This document shows, in pieces, positions 10,401 to 21,792 of a stretch of 64,000 bases of DNA. The notes beneath the pieces were generated by a model. It worked only from the letters and a program-made list of their open reading frames with translations. It was not told where the DNA came from and made no database searches. Origin of the DNA: Micromussa lordhowensis (taxonomy: Eukaryota > Cnidaria > Anthozoa > Scleractinia > Lobophylliidae); contig OZ026605.1 in NCBI GenBank assembly GCA_964020085.1, forward strand, positions 28,698,098 through 28,762,097, read 5' to 3'. Every line of letters begins with the position of its first letter. The stretch's first letter is position 1. The position numbers were made by a program, and so were the translations under genes.

Positions 10401-13400
10401 AGACGTCTGAAGGCACTGGGTGATAATGTCGTCCAGTGACGTCACTACCAGAAAACCTGGTAGTGCTTCTGATTGGTTGCCGTGTTTAATTTATTCGCCC
10501 TCCGCGGATAATTTGAATAATTTTATTGCCAAACGTCGCGCGTTCAAAGAAAATCGCGAGCTAACGCAAGAGTTAAAGCCGTTTCTGGTGTATGCTCGAC
10601 CTTTGGGGTTCAAAACCTCAATCCGCAACAGGAAAATTCTTAGCGGAAGCGATGTATTCGTAAACTTGCCTACGGGATATGGAAAACCCTTAATATGTAT
10701 GGCTTCACTCGTCAGTGGTGATTGAGCTTTCAAAGCGGTACAGCCATTTTCCAAACGAAGCATAGTCATATGCAAAATTTACCTGAAAAAAAAAGCCTGA
10801 AACCTTGCAGCAGTTCACTCGTAAAATATTATCATTTTACCGTACTTTCGATATGTACGGCTAGCACACTAAATACATTGGCAAAGCACTCATTCAAATC
10901 CTTAAATGAAGACATTTGTCGGGTTTTTCAACGGCCATTCGCATGCATGAATGACCCCGAGAGCAAGCAAATCTGCACCTGAGCAAACAAATTATTCTGC
11001 AAGTATTTTCTTGGGGCTACGGACTGAACATATATACTTAAACCTATAAACCTTACGACCTATAAAATTATCAGGTTTATTAGAAGTTTTGTTTAGTCCG
11101 TAGCCCCATGAATTCGTACATAGATAATTTAGTTCACGTGTAGATTTGCTTGCTCTCGGGGTCATTCATGCATGCGAATGGCCGTTGAGAAACCCAAGCC
11201 GCACGAGTCAAGTTACAAACTTCAAGGAATATTTAATTCCAGTGTATTTAGTGAGCTAACCGAGCATACTGAAAGTAAAATGATAATTTTTATAATTTTT
11301 ACGAGTGGACCGCTGCAAAGTTTAAGACTATTTTTGTAAATTTTGCATACGGTCGATAAGGAGGCGGAGATGATTGACGTCCACCAAACTTAACGGTTTT
11401 GTCTAGCGAAGGTCGCGTGTGAAATTTCATAAATTACCACTTTTGACTCGTGACGTCACTGGACGACATTATCGCCCAGTGCTTTCAGACGTCTCTCTCC
11501 CGAGACTTAGCGAGAGGAGGAGACGGCTGAAATTCAGGCTAGCGGGGTACTAGAAAGACGAATTTTTTGTCCGACAACATGGAGTTTATACATATGGCGG
11601 CTAATGCGGCACTAAGATGGTTTTTGGTTCAACTCGTGGAGTTGTAAAATTGAAATTTGTCAAGCTTAGCAGCAGTAGCTGTAACAAATGGACATGGAAA
11701 GACAAGAAGCATAGCGCTCGTCAAAAACCCATGTGTAAATTTATATTGAAAGGTCAAGGTGTTTTTTCATTAGACGTAAACAAAATTCTCCGATTACAAG
11801 TCACGCTAAACTCACGCTATGCAAAGAATGTAATCAGATACTCTTTTTTTCGTATATTTGCTGAAGGGCAGGAGAGTCACGTTTCGCAGACAGTGTAAGT
11901 AACCGCGTTTTTTTAACCGCTTTTTTTAAAGCGCGGTTTTCAACTGCATACTGCCAGGTGACCTGAAGGTTTTGCGTGATCCGTGAAGAACCTGAAATAT
12001 TAACCGATATTCGTGATTTTACCACACAACTCTACGTGATTTTGAGACACAAGTTCTCCGAATAGTTACAGTGGTCTATCGAGAGTGCCTTAGCCATGCA
12101 ATATGCAATACGGAGCCTTGATTTTTGCTTCCTACAAACACTGTTTTTAATGTAAGAACAGGTCCTTACTTTCTTATTTTCGTAATTCGGGAAAACAAAT
12201 TTTTTTTATCCGTGAACCGTGATCCTCTGTATTTTAGGTTCGTGAACCGTGCCAGAACCTTCCCTGTACGACCCCCTTGATATCTAAAGCTTTTAATCGG
12301 ACATTGTAAACAGACCACGAGAAGATGGTAAATTGTTTTTTTGTTAGATTATTTTTTATCAGTGCTGGCCTGATGGGCCGCTTGGCACAAATGTAGACTT
12401 TGACTTCCACCGTCTGAGTTTCTATTTGCAGAACGAGTGCCTGTGCAAAATGTTTCCCATGAAAATCACTTGATTTTCATGCGAATGACCGTGCAGGTGA
12501 CATATATTTTCATACCAATAGTATCGCTCAAAGACTCGTTTTGCCACAGGGGCAAAAGTAAACTTGGCATTGGGCTATTCATCCATGAGCTGCTCAAAGA
12601 GCCTTTGATTGGAGTTTATTATCATTATCAGAAGCTGTTCCAAAGAGTACATGTATTTCTTCTGAATTTAATTTGATGGAAGTGTTTTCCTTTATCTTAA
12701 ACCAGCATAGCACTTTCTGGAGAAAGTTGACTGCAACATGGCAACCTCAAAAAGAGTGAAACAAAGAGTCGTCATTCCCGCAGTAGTGGCAATTCTTGTT
12801 GTCTTCAATTCCATATAAATATAATTATTTTTTTGTGGTTACAATATGGTGGGCGAGTTTTGTAAAAAAAATTATTTTAATTTATTTTGCTTACTGATTT
12901 ACTTTGCTTGCTTAAAAATTTTGCTCCATGAAAGAGTGAACTTTAGCAGGTCACATTGCTACTTGTTAGGACCAGTTGTGGAAGGTTCCTTCCTGTTCAA
13001 AATAAGCCAGTAGTAATCTTTGGATTTTAATTTAGAAAGGTTGAACCACAGCGATGGTGACAATTGAAAGGTAGAATTCCCCAGAGTAAGAATTGAATTG
13101 GTGCCTTTCCAGGAGTTGTTTGGGGATAGCCGACAAAAATTTGAAAATAGGTTAGAAAATTTGACTTAACTGGAAATTTTCGACAGAAATTTGCAAAGGT
13201 CACATAGTATAGTGAACATTCTGACCAATAAATCTGTCTTTCATAAAGCCTGTTTGGTCAGTAGGTGTTAGCTGAGGAAGTACCTTTTTGATTTGTGTAG
13301 CTATTGCTTTGGATGCAATCTTGTAGTCAAGATTTTGACAAGGTTTTAGGCCGCCAATTTGTGAGTTTCAGGGTTTCAGAGTCTGCCTTTGGAACAAGGG

Positions 13401-14352
13401 TGACAACCCCCCTCTCTGGGAAATTGGCACTCTCCTCTAGAATATGCCGTGTTTAGACTTTCAACAAGGTTGCTTGCCAGGAGCTCAAAGAACTTTGTGT
13501 AGAATTCTACTGTAAAGCCACCTTCAAGTGGGGATTTCCTGAGATTGAAGGTTTTTAAGATCTGATGGCATTCTGCGATGTTTAATTCTCTATATTTTCT
13601 TTGTCATCATCAGTCAGCTTAGGTAGTTGTTCTGTGATCTGGGGCAATTGAAATTCCCATTGCCACATGCTTTGACATTAGCATTACAGAGTAAAAACTC
13701 ATTTAAATCTTGGACAAAAATGTTTTGCATCTGAAGGTTGTTTGGATCATAAATATTGCAGAAAGATAATTGAACACAATTGATGCTAATGTTTGCCAGA
13801 ATAAATCGTCCTTCGGAGTCGCTGCAAAAATATTAAATTAGAGCACCGTTGACTTGTGGGCCTATCAAAATGCAGACGCCTTTCTTCCAGTTTGTGCCAT
13901 GGGAGTAAGAATTTCTTCTCCAAATAATTTTGTGGCCTCATGGTTAGCGTGCTAAACTCTGGAGCGAGTGGTCCGGGTTGAAATCCTGGTCAGGGATGTT
14001 GTGTTCTTTGGCAAAACACTTTACTCTCATGGTGCATCTCCCCACCCAGGTGTATTTAAATGAATAGTGGCAAATTCGTTGCTGGGGAGGGGGGATTACC
14101 CTGCGATGGACTAGCATCCCATCCAGGGGGGAGTAGAAATACTCCTAGTCATTTCATGCTACTGAAACCAGGAGAAGCTCCGGCCTGATTAGTCACTTGG
14201 CTCACATGCAGACTTTACCTACCTACCTAGTTATTGGTCTACATGTACATGTCTAACATTCACATCTTTATTGTAATTTCAGACCGAGCAGAATTCCCAA
14301 GAGCAGTTACCAAAACCCTGGAATGCAAGGGTTAGTCAAGGTCCAGGTTTAA
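4432..14352 (+). CDS. NDEL1: NudE/NDEL1 homolog, dynein-LIS1 cofactor (8 exons)
   Basis: Coding exons: 4432-4541, 4638-4791, 4968-5116, 6454-6499, 7470-7560, 8802-9091, 9695-9795 and 14283-14352. All introns are GT-AG and the phases join into 336 aa (human NDEL1 is 345). Residues about 20-185 are the N-terminal coiled coil, with family motifs [30 protein letters not shown] and [11 protein letters not shown]. Residues 258-290 hold the most conserved C-terminal stretch ([17 protein letters not shown], then [11 protein letters not shown]). In the family, the coiled coil binds dynein intermediate chain and LIS1 and supports centrosome, spindle and neuronal nuclear positioning. An ATG at 4447 is an alternative start. 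The last exon is a reading I favour: it ends GLVKVQV then TAA, overlapping an AATAAA at 14351. A splice there to a further exon cannot be excluded. Residues 200-235 are unusually Lys/Glu/Asn-rich. Confidence 0.9.
9294..9587 (-). mobile_element. tRNA-headed SINE in NDEL1 intron 6, with 11-bp TSD
   Basis: On the - strand it runs from a tRNA-like head (gtgcggtggcctcatggttag) through a body with cttgggcaagacactttac and gatggactagcatcccatcc to a tail reading cagactttacctttacc. Flanking 11-bp direct repeats tgcgaatggta (9283-9293 and 9588-9598) show target-primed integration. Other copies of the family lie at 13.9, 47.3, 52.4-53.0 and 57.6-58.6 kb, with fragments at 9873-9894, 18.1-18.5, 25.8 and 33.0 kb. 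Confidence 0.8.
10145..10172. repeat. perfect 28-bp palindrome
   Basis: The half-site ctcatggatgttac is followed directly by its exact inverse. It lies in NDEL1 intron 7, just before an ACTC microsatellite. It may be the tip of a decayed foldback element or a DNA-binding dyad; nothing identifies which. Confidence 0.6.
10201..10233. repeat. (ACTC)n microsatellite
   Basis: About eight copies of cact/actc in a row within NDEL1 intron 7. Confidence 0.9.
10355..11540. mobile_element. foldback DNA transposon with 11-bp TSD carrying a helicase fragment
   Basis: Terminal inverted repeats of about 90 bp begin agcctgaatttcagcc (10355-about 10445) and end in the inverse (about 11450-11540). An exact 11-bp word, agcggggtact, flanks both ends (10344-10354 and 11541-11551). 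A second, internal inverted repeat pairs about 10770-11030 with about 11090-11350, so most of the element can fold on itself. The left arm carries the helicase-like ORF at 10420-10725. Long inverted ends with a 9-11 bp target duplication fit Mutator-like elements that capture host sequence, though no transposase is present. It lies in NDEL1 intron 7. Confidence 0.8.
10420..10725 (+). pseudogene. RecQ-type helicase N-terminal fragment inside a transposon
   Basis: The 101-aa ORF contains, at residues about 78-93, [16 protein letters not shown] followed by LICMASL. This matches helicase motif I of RecQ-like proteins, where the Walker A is normally GYGKS; here the Ser is Pro. Upstream, [11 protein letters not shown] sits where the RecQ motif 0 region is expected. 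The frame stops at 10725, so motifs Ia to VI are absent. It can only be a captured gene fragment, not an enzyme. Most of the ORF lies between the outer and inner inverted repeats. Confidence 0.6.
13240..13925 (-). pseudogene. degenerate L1-like LINE (endonuclease plus RT fragments)
   Basis: Read on the - strand, 13925 to about 13660 encodes pieces typical of an APE-type endonuclease: [27 protein letters not shown] and CNIYDPNN. From about 13650 to 13250, frames with several stops and shifts give [13 protein letters not shown], a [12 protein letters not shown] segment and LTNWRP, as at the start of an L1-type reverse transcriptase. The link between endonuclease and RT is mostly deleted. It is a relic inside NDEL1 intron 7, next to a SINE. 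Confidence 0.6.
13932..14228 (+). mobile_element. tRNA-headed SINE in NDEL1 intron 7
   Basis: Same family as 9294-9587 but on the + strand. It has the head ggcctcatggttagcgtgct, a B-box-like ggttgaaatcc, the body gcgatggactagcatcccat and the tail cagactttacctacctac. It ends about 55 bp before the last NDEL1 exon, so it lies close to the acceptor. Confidence 0.75.
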
Positions 14353-17300
14353 TAAAAGAAAATGTGTGTGAGGAAAAAATCAGATTGTATTGGCACATAG
14401 AGCTGTGTTTTAGAACATTCTAAACAACCCAGATTTGTGCTGGTGCAGTTGTGCCTTGACCCAAATGAAATTTGAGCCAATAATGTTTTGAAAAACAGCT
14501 CAAGCACCAAAAGCTATGCCCTTAGGCTAAAGCAGGACTTGTTCACTTTCAATTCATTACAAAAATGAATTCAAGGAGTGGGCCATTCATGGTGTTAAAT
14601 GTTGAGCGACATCATTTCAATCCATAGTTTTAAATTCAGAGTAGAATTTGCGTCCAATTTGTACAGATATTTTGTATTGCTGTATTGAGCATTTTATTGT
14701 ATCATAGATTCAGATTCAGGTAGCACAAGAAAAATCCCACAATTGTTTAAAAAGGCGACTCAGAGACATTTAAGAATATTTAATAATTGTGCAGAATTAC
14801 TGTATGAGAGCAAAACTCCGCAGTCATTTAAGATTTCCAATACTTCCAAGTATTTATTTTTAAGAAACTTTTCAGCTGGTGAAATCTGGAAAGTTGTTGT
14901 ACCTGTGTGTACTGCCAAGGACGATATGGTTTTGCAGAATTTTTTTAGTTGTCTACACTTCGGTTTGGACATTAGAGCTTTATCAAGTAGCAGACAAACC
15001 AAATAAATAAATCACCCAAATTGTTGATTGGTATATGTGCATCTGTGTAAGAGCTGTCATGCCTCCATCATAAGTAACAGCACTTGGTGGTAGCATTATT
15101 TAATTATCTAAGGTAAACATAGAAAATGCAGATAAAGCACTAAATCTGTTTTCCCAACTGAAGGTCAATTGGTGTTTGCAGAGTCAAAGAGGGTGTAGTA
15201 AATTTGGTGTTTTCACTCAAAAGAACTACAACCTCCGCTCAAGTTATTTAAGTACGATCAAGTTACTGGAGCTGCACTAGTATTTTCCCTGTTTGTACAA
15301 CAGTTATCATCTAAAGAAGGGTTGATGTGTGTGTGTCCAGTCTCATGATATAGCTCGGTTTGAGGTCCTGCTCGAGTTGTGGTTATGTGTTGATTAGTAA
15401 GTAAAATTCTGCAATTCAGTTTTGTATATGTTGTTAATGTGATCTAATTTAGGAGAGAGCTTTTTATATTTTTAAGATAAATTACATGTACATGTAAACA
15501 GCCACATGTATATATACATGTATATAAAAAATATATCTTTTTATCTGTGTGGTCACTTCGGAATTTGATTTATATTTCAAATTGAGACCCATTTACCAAA
15601 GGCACTTGCTTGTTGGCAGTTGTAACGAAAAATTGCTTTGAAACACAAATTTTCAAGTTGAAAGATAACAGGCAAGAGAAGACAACAAATGAACAGCCTC
15701 AAATTTAGCCTTTAAGAGCATAAAGCGTGCCTTTGGAAAGTGTATTTTGTTTTTGAAATAAAGTCAGTTATTTAGGATTAGCTGCAGTCACAGTACCTAG
15801 TGCCACCAATTTACATAATTGCTTGGCATGGGTCATTAAATATTAAGATTACAAGTCAATAACAACAGTCAACTCTCTCAGTCTAAATGGGATACTGCTG
15901 CCACCTGTCTATCTTAGGGAGGTACCCTTTGTGTGGTTTATGGGTGTGTTGGGATGAGCACCAGGTATCCATCTTTCAGCAATGTCTATAAAGATAGAGA
16001 GTTGACTATATGTAATGTTATTTCTTCTGCTGTAAAAGTACTGTAAGTCTTGGTCTGGTTATCAGACAATATCATTATTACTATTGGTCACGCATTGCAG
16101 TGATTTTCCAAAGTAAACTGAATAAGTGTATTACAGACTAAAGTTATGTAAGCTAGAAATATCCCTTGATAAATACAAGAGTGTCTAAATTATGAATTAT
16201 TTTTCTGAGTACAATCTTTTGGTGATGACAAGTCAGATTAGTTCAACATTTTATAGATACAGGAGGCCAAAGTACCATGAAACAGTTAAATTTAAGCAGT
16301 CCCAAATGTAGTTTTTGTTTTTTCAGTGCCTCTAGTTCTTGTCTAACTCTTTAGGTGCAAGCTGCAAGCAGCCAGAAAAATCGATTGTTTTTTTGTCTGC
16401 TGTTGAAATAATGTCACTAAGCATTTTTCAATATAAACCTCATCATCCTCCATAATGAGTGTAATGACTTGTTCACAACAGCACTACCAAGATTGTGCTA
16501 AGATCTCTATTTGTTATATTCTGATTACTATTGAGCTATATTTTCTCCCTGGGAAGGCCAGGAAGAATGGATTCAGCAAAATAATGGAGAACTAATGGAC
16601 CTAATGCACTTAAGTGTCGAGTCCTTAGCATTTCCTTTGTAAGTAACAAACGTTTTCTGGCAAGAACCTTGGGTTTTTCAGTAGTGAAGTATCTTGCATT
16701 ACTACAGACAATCGAGTTGATGATACTTGTGGTTAATTTACCGCTTTGTTGGATTGGGTGTCATCCCCACCCCTCATCCCTGAGAAAATTCAAAATCTGC
16801 CATTCAAAGCCTCAGCGTTCAAAGATATTTCAGTAAATATTTCCATTTACCCTAAGAGGGCCAAGCTGCCTCTACCTCTTCTCAACTGGGTGTTTAGGTC
16901 CTGCTGTATGCCATATGTTCAATCAATCTTCCTTGCTTCCTAAAGTAAGCAATAATAACCTTGAGTGAATTTTAAATTAAGATAACAGTTAAAAGTCCTC
17001 CGTTTGTTCACACAAACAGTGGACATCTATGCCTGAAGCTTAAGCTAAATAAAAGCCCTATGGGTTATAAAAGTGTGTCTGCATAGAATTATAAACGCCA
17101 CATATGCCCGTTTCAGACCAACATTGTAATTTGTATTAATAGAAAAAGGGACAGATTGAGTAAGGGTCAAAATTGTTAATTTATTGAAATGTGTTGGCCT
17201 TGATGATACTTGGCAAAGAGTGACTTAAGTTATCTGACGAGTGTTTGTCCATGCTGACTTAAGGTTTATTCATCAATAAATAAGTATAAACTACATATTG

Positions 17301-18850
17301 TGTTCAGTCTGGTTTTATATCTAGCTGAGGCTTCTTGGAGACACTACAGTCGAACATCTGGCAATAGTGAACAATGGCTCCCATATTCGGCCGGCTGTCG
17401 GCCAACAGGTTACCGTCACATTACCGACACATAACCGACAGTCGGCCGACACTGTTAAGTAGATCACAAATTGACAGTAAATAGAGTAGTCGACTGACCC
17501 GAATGTTGAACTCAATTGGTAGCTCGTCTTACTGCAGGGGTACTAAATTGCCTGATTTCGTGCTATAAAGCCATTAATTATACATTGTAGTCACCATTTG
17601 TCTTCTCAGTCTAAAAGCCCACAGTTAATTCTGGGAAACAGCGCAACCTGCAGATTAATCTGCTAGCAGACTAGTGAATAATCTGTAGCCGACCGGCTAC
17701 TGACTGGTTACCGACATGTGGCCAGTGCAAAAAATGGGACAGAACTGAACCTACATCTTTACAAATGAATGTTTCGTCTTTCTCGATAGTTCGTGCACAA
17801 AATGTGACAATGATTACATCAACTTCACGTACCCATCCATAAGCGCAGTTTTACAGATAAACAAGGTAGTTCGTACGATACTTATTACCGAAAATGTGCC
17901 GACATGTGACCGACAGCTGATCGCCGTTTGCTGGCTGTCGATTCTCGGTAAACTGCCCGTCGGCCATCGAGCAGTTTTTAATCAGGGAGCTGTTGGTTAC
18001 TTTTACCCTAATTATCTAGAAGTCACTCGGAGAACTCGATATTTGAACTCAATATGTTTTCGTCCGTCTAGGACTTGGTGGTCTTGGGAGGTGCGGTAGT
18101 CAGTTACCCAGGGCACTGTACTCCATGTTCGAGCCCTGATCTGTCCCCAGGGAGGTGCTCGTCGTACCTTTGAAGGGGTTCAAATACTGGTTTTGGAATC
18201 TCTTAGAGTGTTCATTCTCAAAAGGTTCACAGCGGGAGCTTTCGCGGTACCTATAAGGTTATTGAGCCGAAAAATTATGACATGAGATAATGTGTTGTTT
18301 TATAATTGTGACCTCTTAGGGCTGAAAGAAAAATTGAAATTAAAGGCACGTCCACAAAACAGGATTACAGTACTCACAGTACCTCTCTTCATCAAGGAGT
18401 AAACCTGTGATGGACTAGCATTCTTTGCAGACGGGAGTTAAAATACTCAGCTACTCGCCAAAACCAGAGAAAACCACTGGGCTCCAATGTAGACTGTACT
18501 GTGCCAATAAAGACTTAACCCCTGTCTTGGAAGCTAATCCATCGAAAGTAAGCTTCCACAACCACCAGCATTCAGACAGACTTCTGAATTTGCCTGAGAA
18601 CTAGGCATTTAGCAAGGAAGAAATTTAAAACCTTAGCCACCATTGAACTCGGACTCCTCTAAACATTAGAACCAGGTGAACCACATGTAGTCAATGCTCA
18701 CCATCCGCTACTCCAGTCCTAAGTAATAAGCGTCTGATTTGCCTTTATATCAACGCAAAAATACAAAATATACAGTTTGGATGCAGTTTCTGACAAGACT
18801 CCGCTGATTGGTCAATTTGGTCATCTCATTAAAATTCAGCCTAACACAAT
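14353..18850. other. intergenic stretch with short MITE-like repeats
   Basis: No gene is recognised. It contains a hairpin element at 15867-16007. Around 17380-17460 and 17890-17970 there are related GC-richer stretches built of words such as cggccgac and ccgacatgtg. Decayed SINE pieces lie at about 18090-18150 and 18405-18500. The short ORFs here have no domain I can identify. Confidence 0.4.
15867..16007. mobile_element. short MITE-like hairpin
   Basis: The ends agtcaactctct and agagagttgact are exact inverses about 115 bp apart. Further imperfect pairing continues inward (gggatac with gtatcc). It is internally non-coding. No target duplication could be fixed. Confidence 0.5.
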
Positions 18851-18854
18851 AGAC

Positions 18855-19365
18855 CTCATCATCATCATCATCATTTATTTGCCTTTATTTGTATAACAAA
18901 TTTTAAAAATGTACAGCAAAATGTACAGCAGGTTGTTAGGCGAGGAGACCTCAGGAAACCGCCAGGCTTATGGGAGAGGCCACCTCGACATTACAATATT
19001 AAACAAGATTAGGACTGCGAAGGAGTGCGGCAGAAACTAACTCAGAAACTATTTTAATAAAAACTTTTGCACTTTGTTCTTAAACGTAGGAAAGTTTGAC
19101 CAGTTGGTAATAGAGGAAGGAAGACAGTTCCAGACTCTAGGTCATTGGTAAAGAATTGTGAATTTCTTGATGTTCGTGCGACAGGAATGCACACGATAAT
19201 TACCGACTGTTCTTGTGTCATATTTATGGACTTGACTGTTTGTCATAAACAGACTGAGAAAAAGTGGAGGCAGCAGATTGTTGTGGTAGCGGAACATGAA
19301 TTTAGCAATATCGAGGGCATTGATTTGGAAGATGTCTAAAATTTTCAGTTTGGAAAAAAGAGGAG
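18855..19365 (-). pseudogene. LINE 3' end (RT C-terminal tail, 3' UTR and ATG-repeat tail)
   Basis: On the - strand, 19365 to about 19045 reads as a non-LTR retrotransposon tail: KLKILDIFQINALDIAKFM, then YHNNLLPPLF, YDTRTVGNYRVHSCRTN and VWNCLPSSITNW, ending in lysine-rich FKNKVQKFLLK and a stop. One in-frame stop stands where the family usually has Q-G before P. The 3' end is a (CATCAT)n-type repeat at about 18857-18873, as seen in CR1/L2-like elements. It is 5'-truncated, as expected for a dead LINE copy. Confidence 0.7.
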
Positions 19366-21790
19366 CAGTGTGTGCTCAATGGCGGCGAACAGCCTACAAC
19401 CTGCCTCAGCACGAGGCTCTGGGGAATAAACTCCACAAACTCTGTAGTTATTACCCGGAGCCTCGTACTGAGGTCTTTTGTTCTAGGCTGAATTTTAATA
19501 TATCGAAATTGGTCTACTGGTTGAGATCATTTCACCTCCTAATGGTAGCCTGAAATAGTTTTACAAACTATATATTAATATATAATGGAAAAGTTAACGT
19601 TATGAAACCTTGAATTTCTCTATCTTGGTGATTCATTTTTAATTTCCTAAGGCAGCGGAAGCCCTTAAACGACAAAATGACCTAGTAATTGGGGATCAAA
19701 TACGCTCGTTGCAATCAGAAACTTCGCTTTTAGGCTTGGCTAAATCTTTATATTACAGTCACATTCTTCCAGCTTGTTTGAAGCACTCATTGTTAGAACT
19801 GGCCTGGCCAAACTGAGTTAGTTTGGTACAACTATACAACTGACTACTTAGTTACGTTAAACCAAACGCTTAATGGACATGGCCGTTAGATACTAAATGA
19901 GAAAGTAAAAACTCCTTGATCCCGAAACTTAAGATCTACTATTCACGTCCCATGGAATGTGCAAACTTATGTTAAGGCTCGAAGAGTCCTCATACCACTG
20001 GGTGAGTGTTTCCCAGGCGGAATCATCTAACATGTAAGCTCATGTTTCTTTATGTCCTCCCTCCCATCCCTTTCCTAGTCTCCGGCTTTAGTTTTGTTTT
20101 TCAGCAGCCCCTCCCCCCTAAATTGCTACACGGCCAAGATGGCCGCCAATTTTGGGCTCAACAGCCAACTTCGTACCGTTCGCGAAAAATAGTTGACAGC
20201 GTTTGTAAGTACGGTCCGATCTTAATTATTAAGCAAAATCTCAGAAACGAAAATACGTTTTAGTGGCACTTTAACAATTAGTTCATCATCTGGAGATTTC
20301 TATGAGGTGTTATAAAATAACTGAGCCACTACGCGCATACTCATTTGTCGATAGGTGTGCTTCGATAAGAGTATGTAAACACGGTTGTGACGTTTTAGAT
20401 TCGCGCGTAGTTTGGAGAATTATTTTATAAAAGCGATGAAGCGCTTTTGCGTGTTTACATAGCCCCATCTAAACACTCGGAGGGTTGGGATTCGCATAAC
20501 TTTCCCAAGTGAGGCCGAAGGAGGACCGCCCTCCACTGCACTCTCTTTAATAGCTGATAGTGTTCGAGAAGCTCAGCCAATCTGACCTCAGCGGTTACTT
20601 GTATTAGTATACTAGTCTAGTTGCTAAATTACATTGATGATCACCATCTCTGTTGTTAGAGTTATATTCGTCTAACTTAGTTGTGGACATGGAGCTTAAA
20701 ATGAAATATTCCTCGCGGATTTCTGTGTTTGGGCCAGTGACTCTGCGGGTCTCCCATTTGAAAAGAAAAAAGATGCTTATCGGAAATTTTCCAAGAGGTA
20801 CCAAGATCCTGTTTTGTGCGCGCGGCTTGAACCTTTTTTTACCCCCAAGAGGAACCAAATGTGGGACAAAATTAAAAGTCAGTTTATATTTTCATAAATC
20901 TCCTGTCATATTTTTTGGGCTCAATCCCCTAAAAGGTACCGCAAAAGGGGTACGACGGGCACCTCCGTCCGTTTTATATGGGAGCCCCCCCCGGGTCAGT
21001 GACTCTGTTCCTAGAGCAATATTTTCTTGTTAACAGCGGAATGCTTTTGCAAGTTCAGAAGTAAAATCAATACAAGACTGACAGCGACTTTAACGCCGGA
21101 CTCGGGATTTTCCACGGAAGTCCGAGTAATAATCTCAAACTAAACAAAAGATAAGCAGTGAAAAATATTTTTATACAATAAAAATTAACTTTTAATCCTG
21201 GGTTAGTATTAACAAGCTTTCGAACAACCCAGCCATGGTTGTATTCAAACCCTTTTTTCAGGAGTGAATGATGAAAATGATGTTTGTCTCCGTAACATGA
21301 CTTCATGGCATTAGTTTAAAAAAACAAACAGGATTGGCTGACAAAATAGAGCCTGAAGTATTTGAGCAAATTACACTGGACTTGTATAAATGGGAAGAAC
21401 AGGAGACTGCGTTGCTTGAAATGTTCGTTTCTATAAATCTGATTGAACTTAAAAAAAATGAAACCAACAACAACAAAAATAAAAAGAAAAGAAAAACAAC
21501 AACAACGGGACAGGACTGGAGTCTTGGTCCACAAACATTTTACGTGTTTTTGAGCAAAAAATACTATAAAGAAGTTAAGCTAGCAGCTTGGTCACAATAT
21601 GATGCATCTCTGCCGCCTTCTACTAGTCTCCCTCGCAGAAGCTTGTGTGTCAAAGTAAGATACGCCGCGCGGATAATGAACCGGATGTGGTGTGTGGCTT
21701 GAATATTCAGAACAATAACGTGACATGTCGTCTTTCTTCATTTGACTATGGAGGAATTCGATGCTAATTCTCATTGAACAACAGTGACTT
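19366..21790. other. intergenic stretch between LINE relic and Kelch gene
   Basis: It holds an inverted repeat at about 19403-19475 (cctcagcacgaggctc opposed to gagcctcgtactgagg), related to 26275-26300. A short exon-like frame lies at about 19653-19740 and reads AAEALKRQNDLVIGDQ after a possible acceptor. A CpG-containing patch with ccaagatggccgcc occurs near 20130. None is strong enough to call a gene. Confidence 0.35.
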
Positions 21791-21792
21791 AC

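Noticed and set aside
10491..10775. 94-codon - strand ORF opposite the helicase fragment
   Set aside because: It is the antisense of the helicase-like frame and of the inverted repeat arm; no domain or exon logic of its own.
19653..19740. Exon-like frame AAEALKRQNDLVIGDQ after a possible acceptor
   Set aside because: Too short, no matching donor that keeps a frame, no neighbouring exon found; possibly a relic of a retrotransposon or lost gene.
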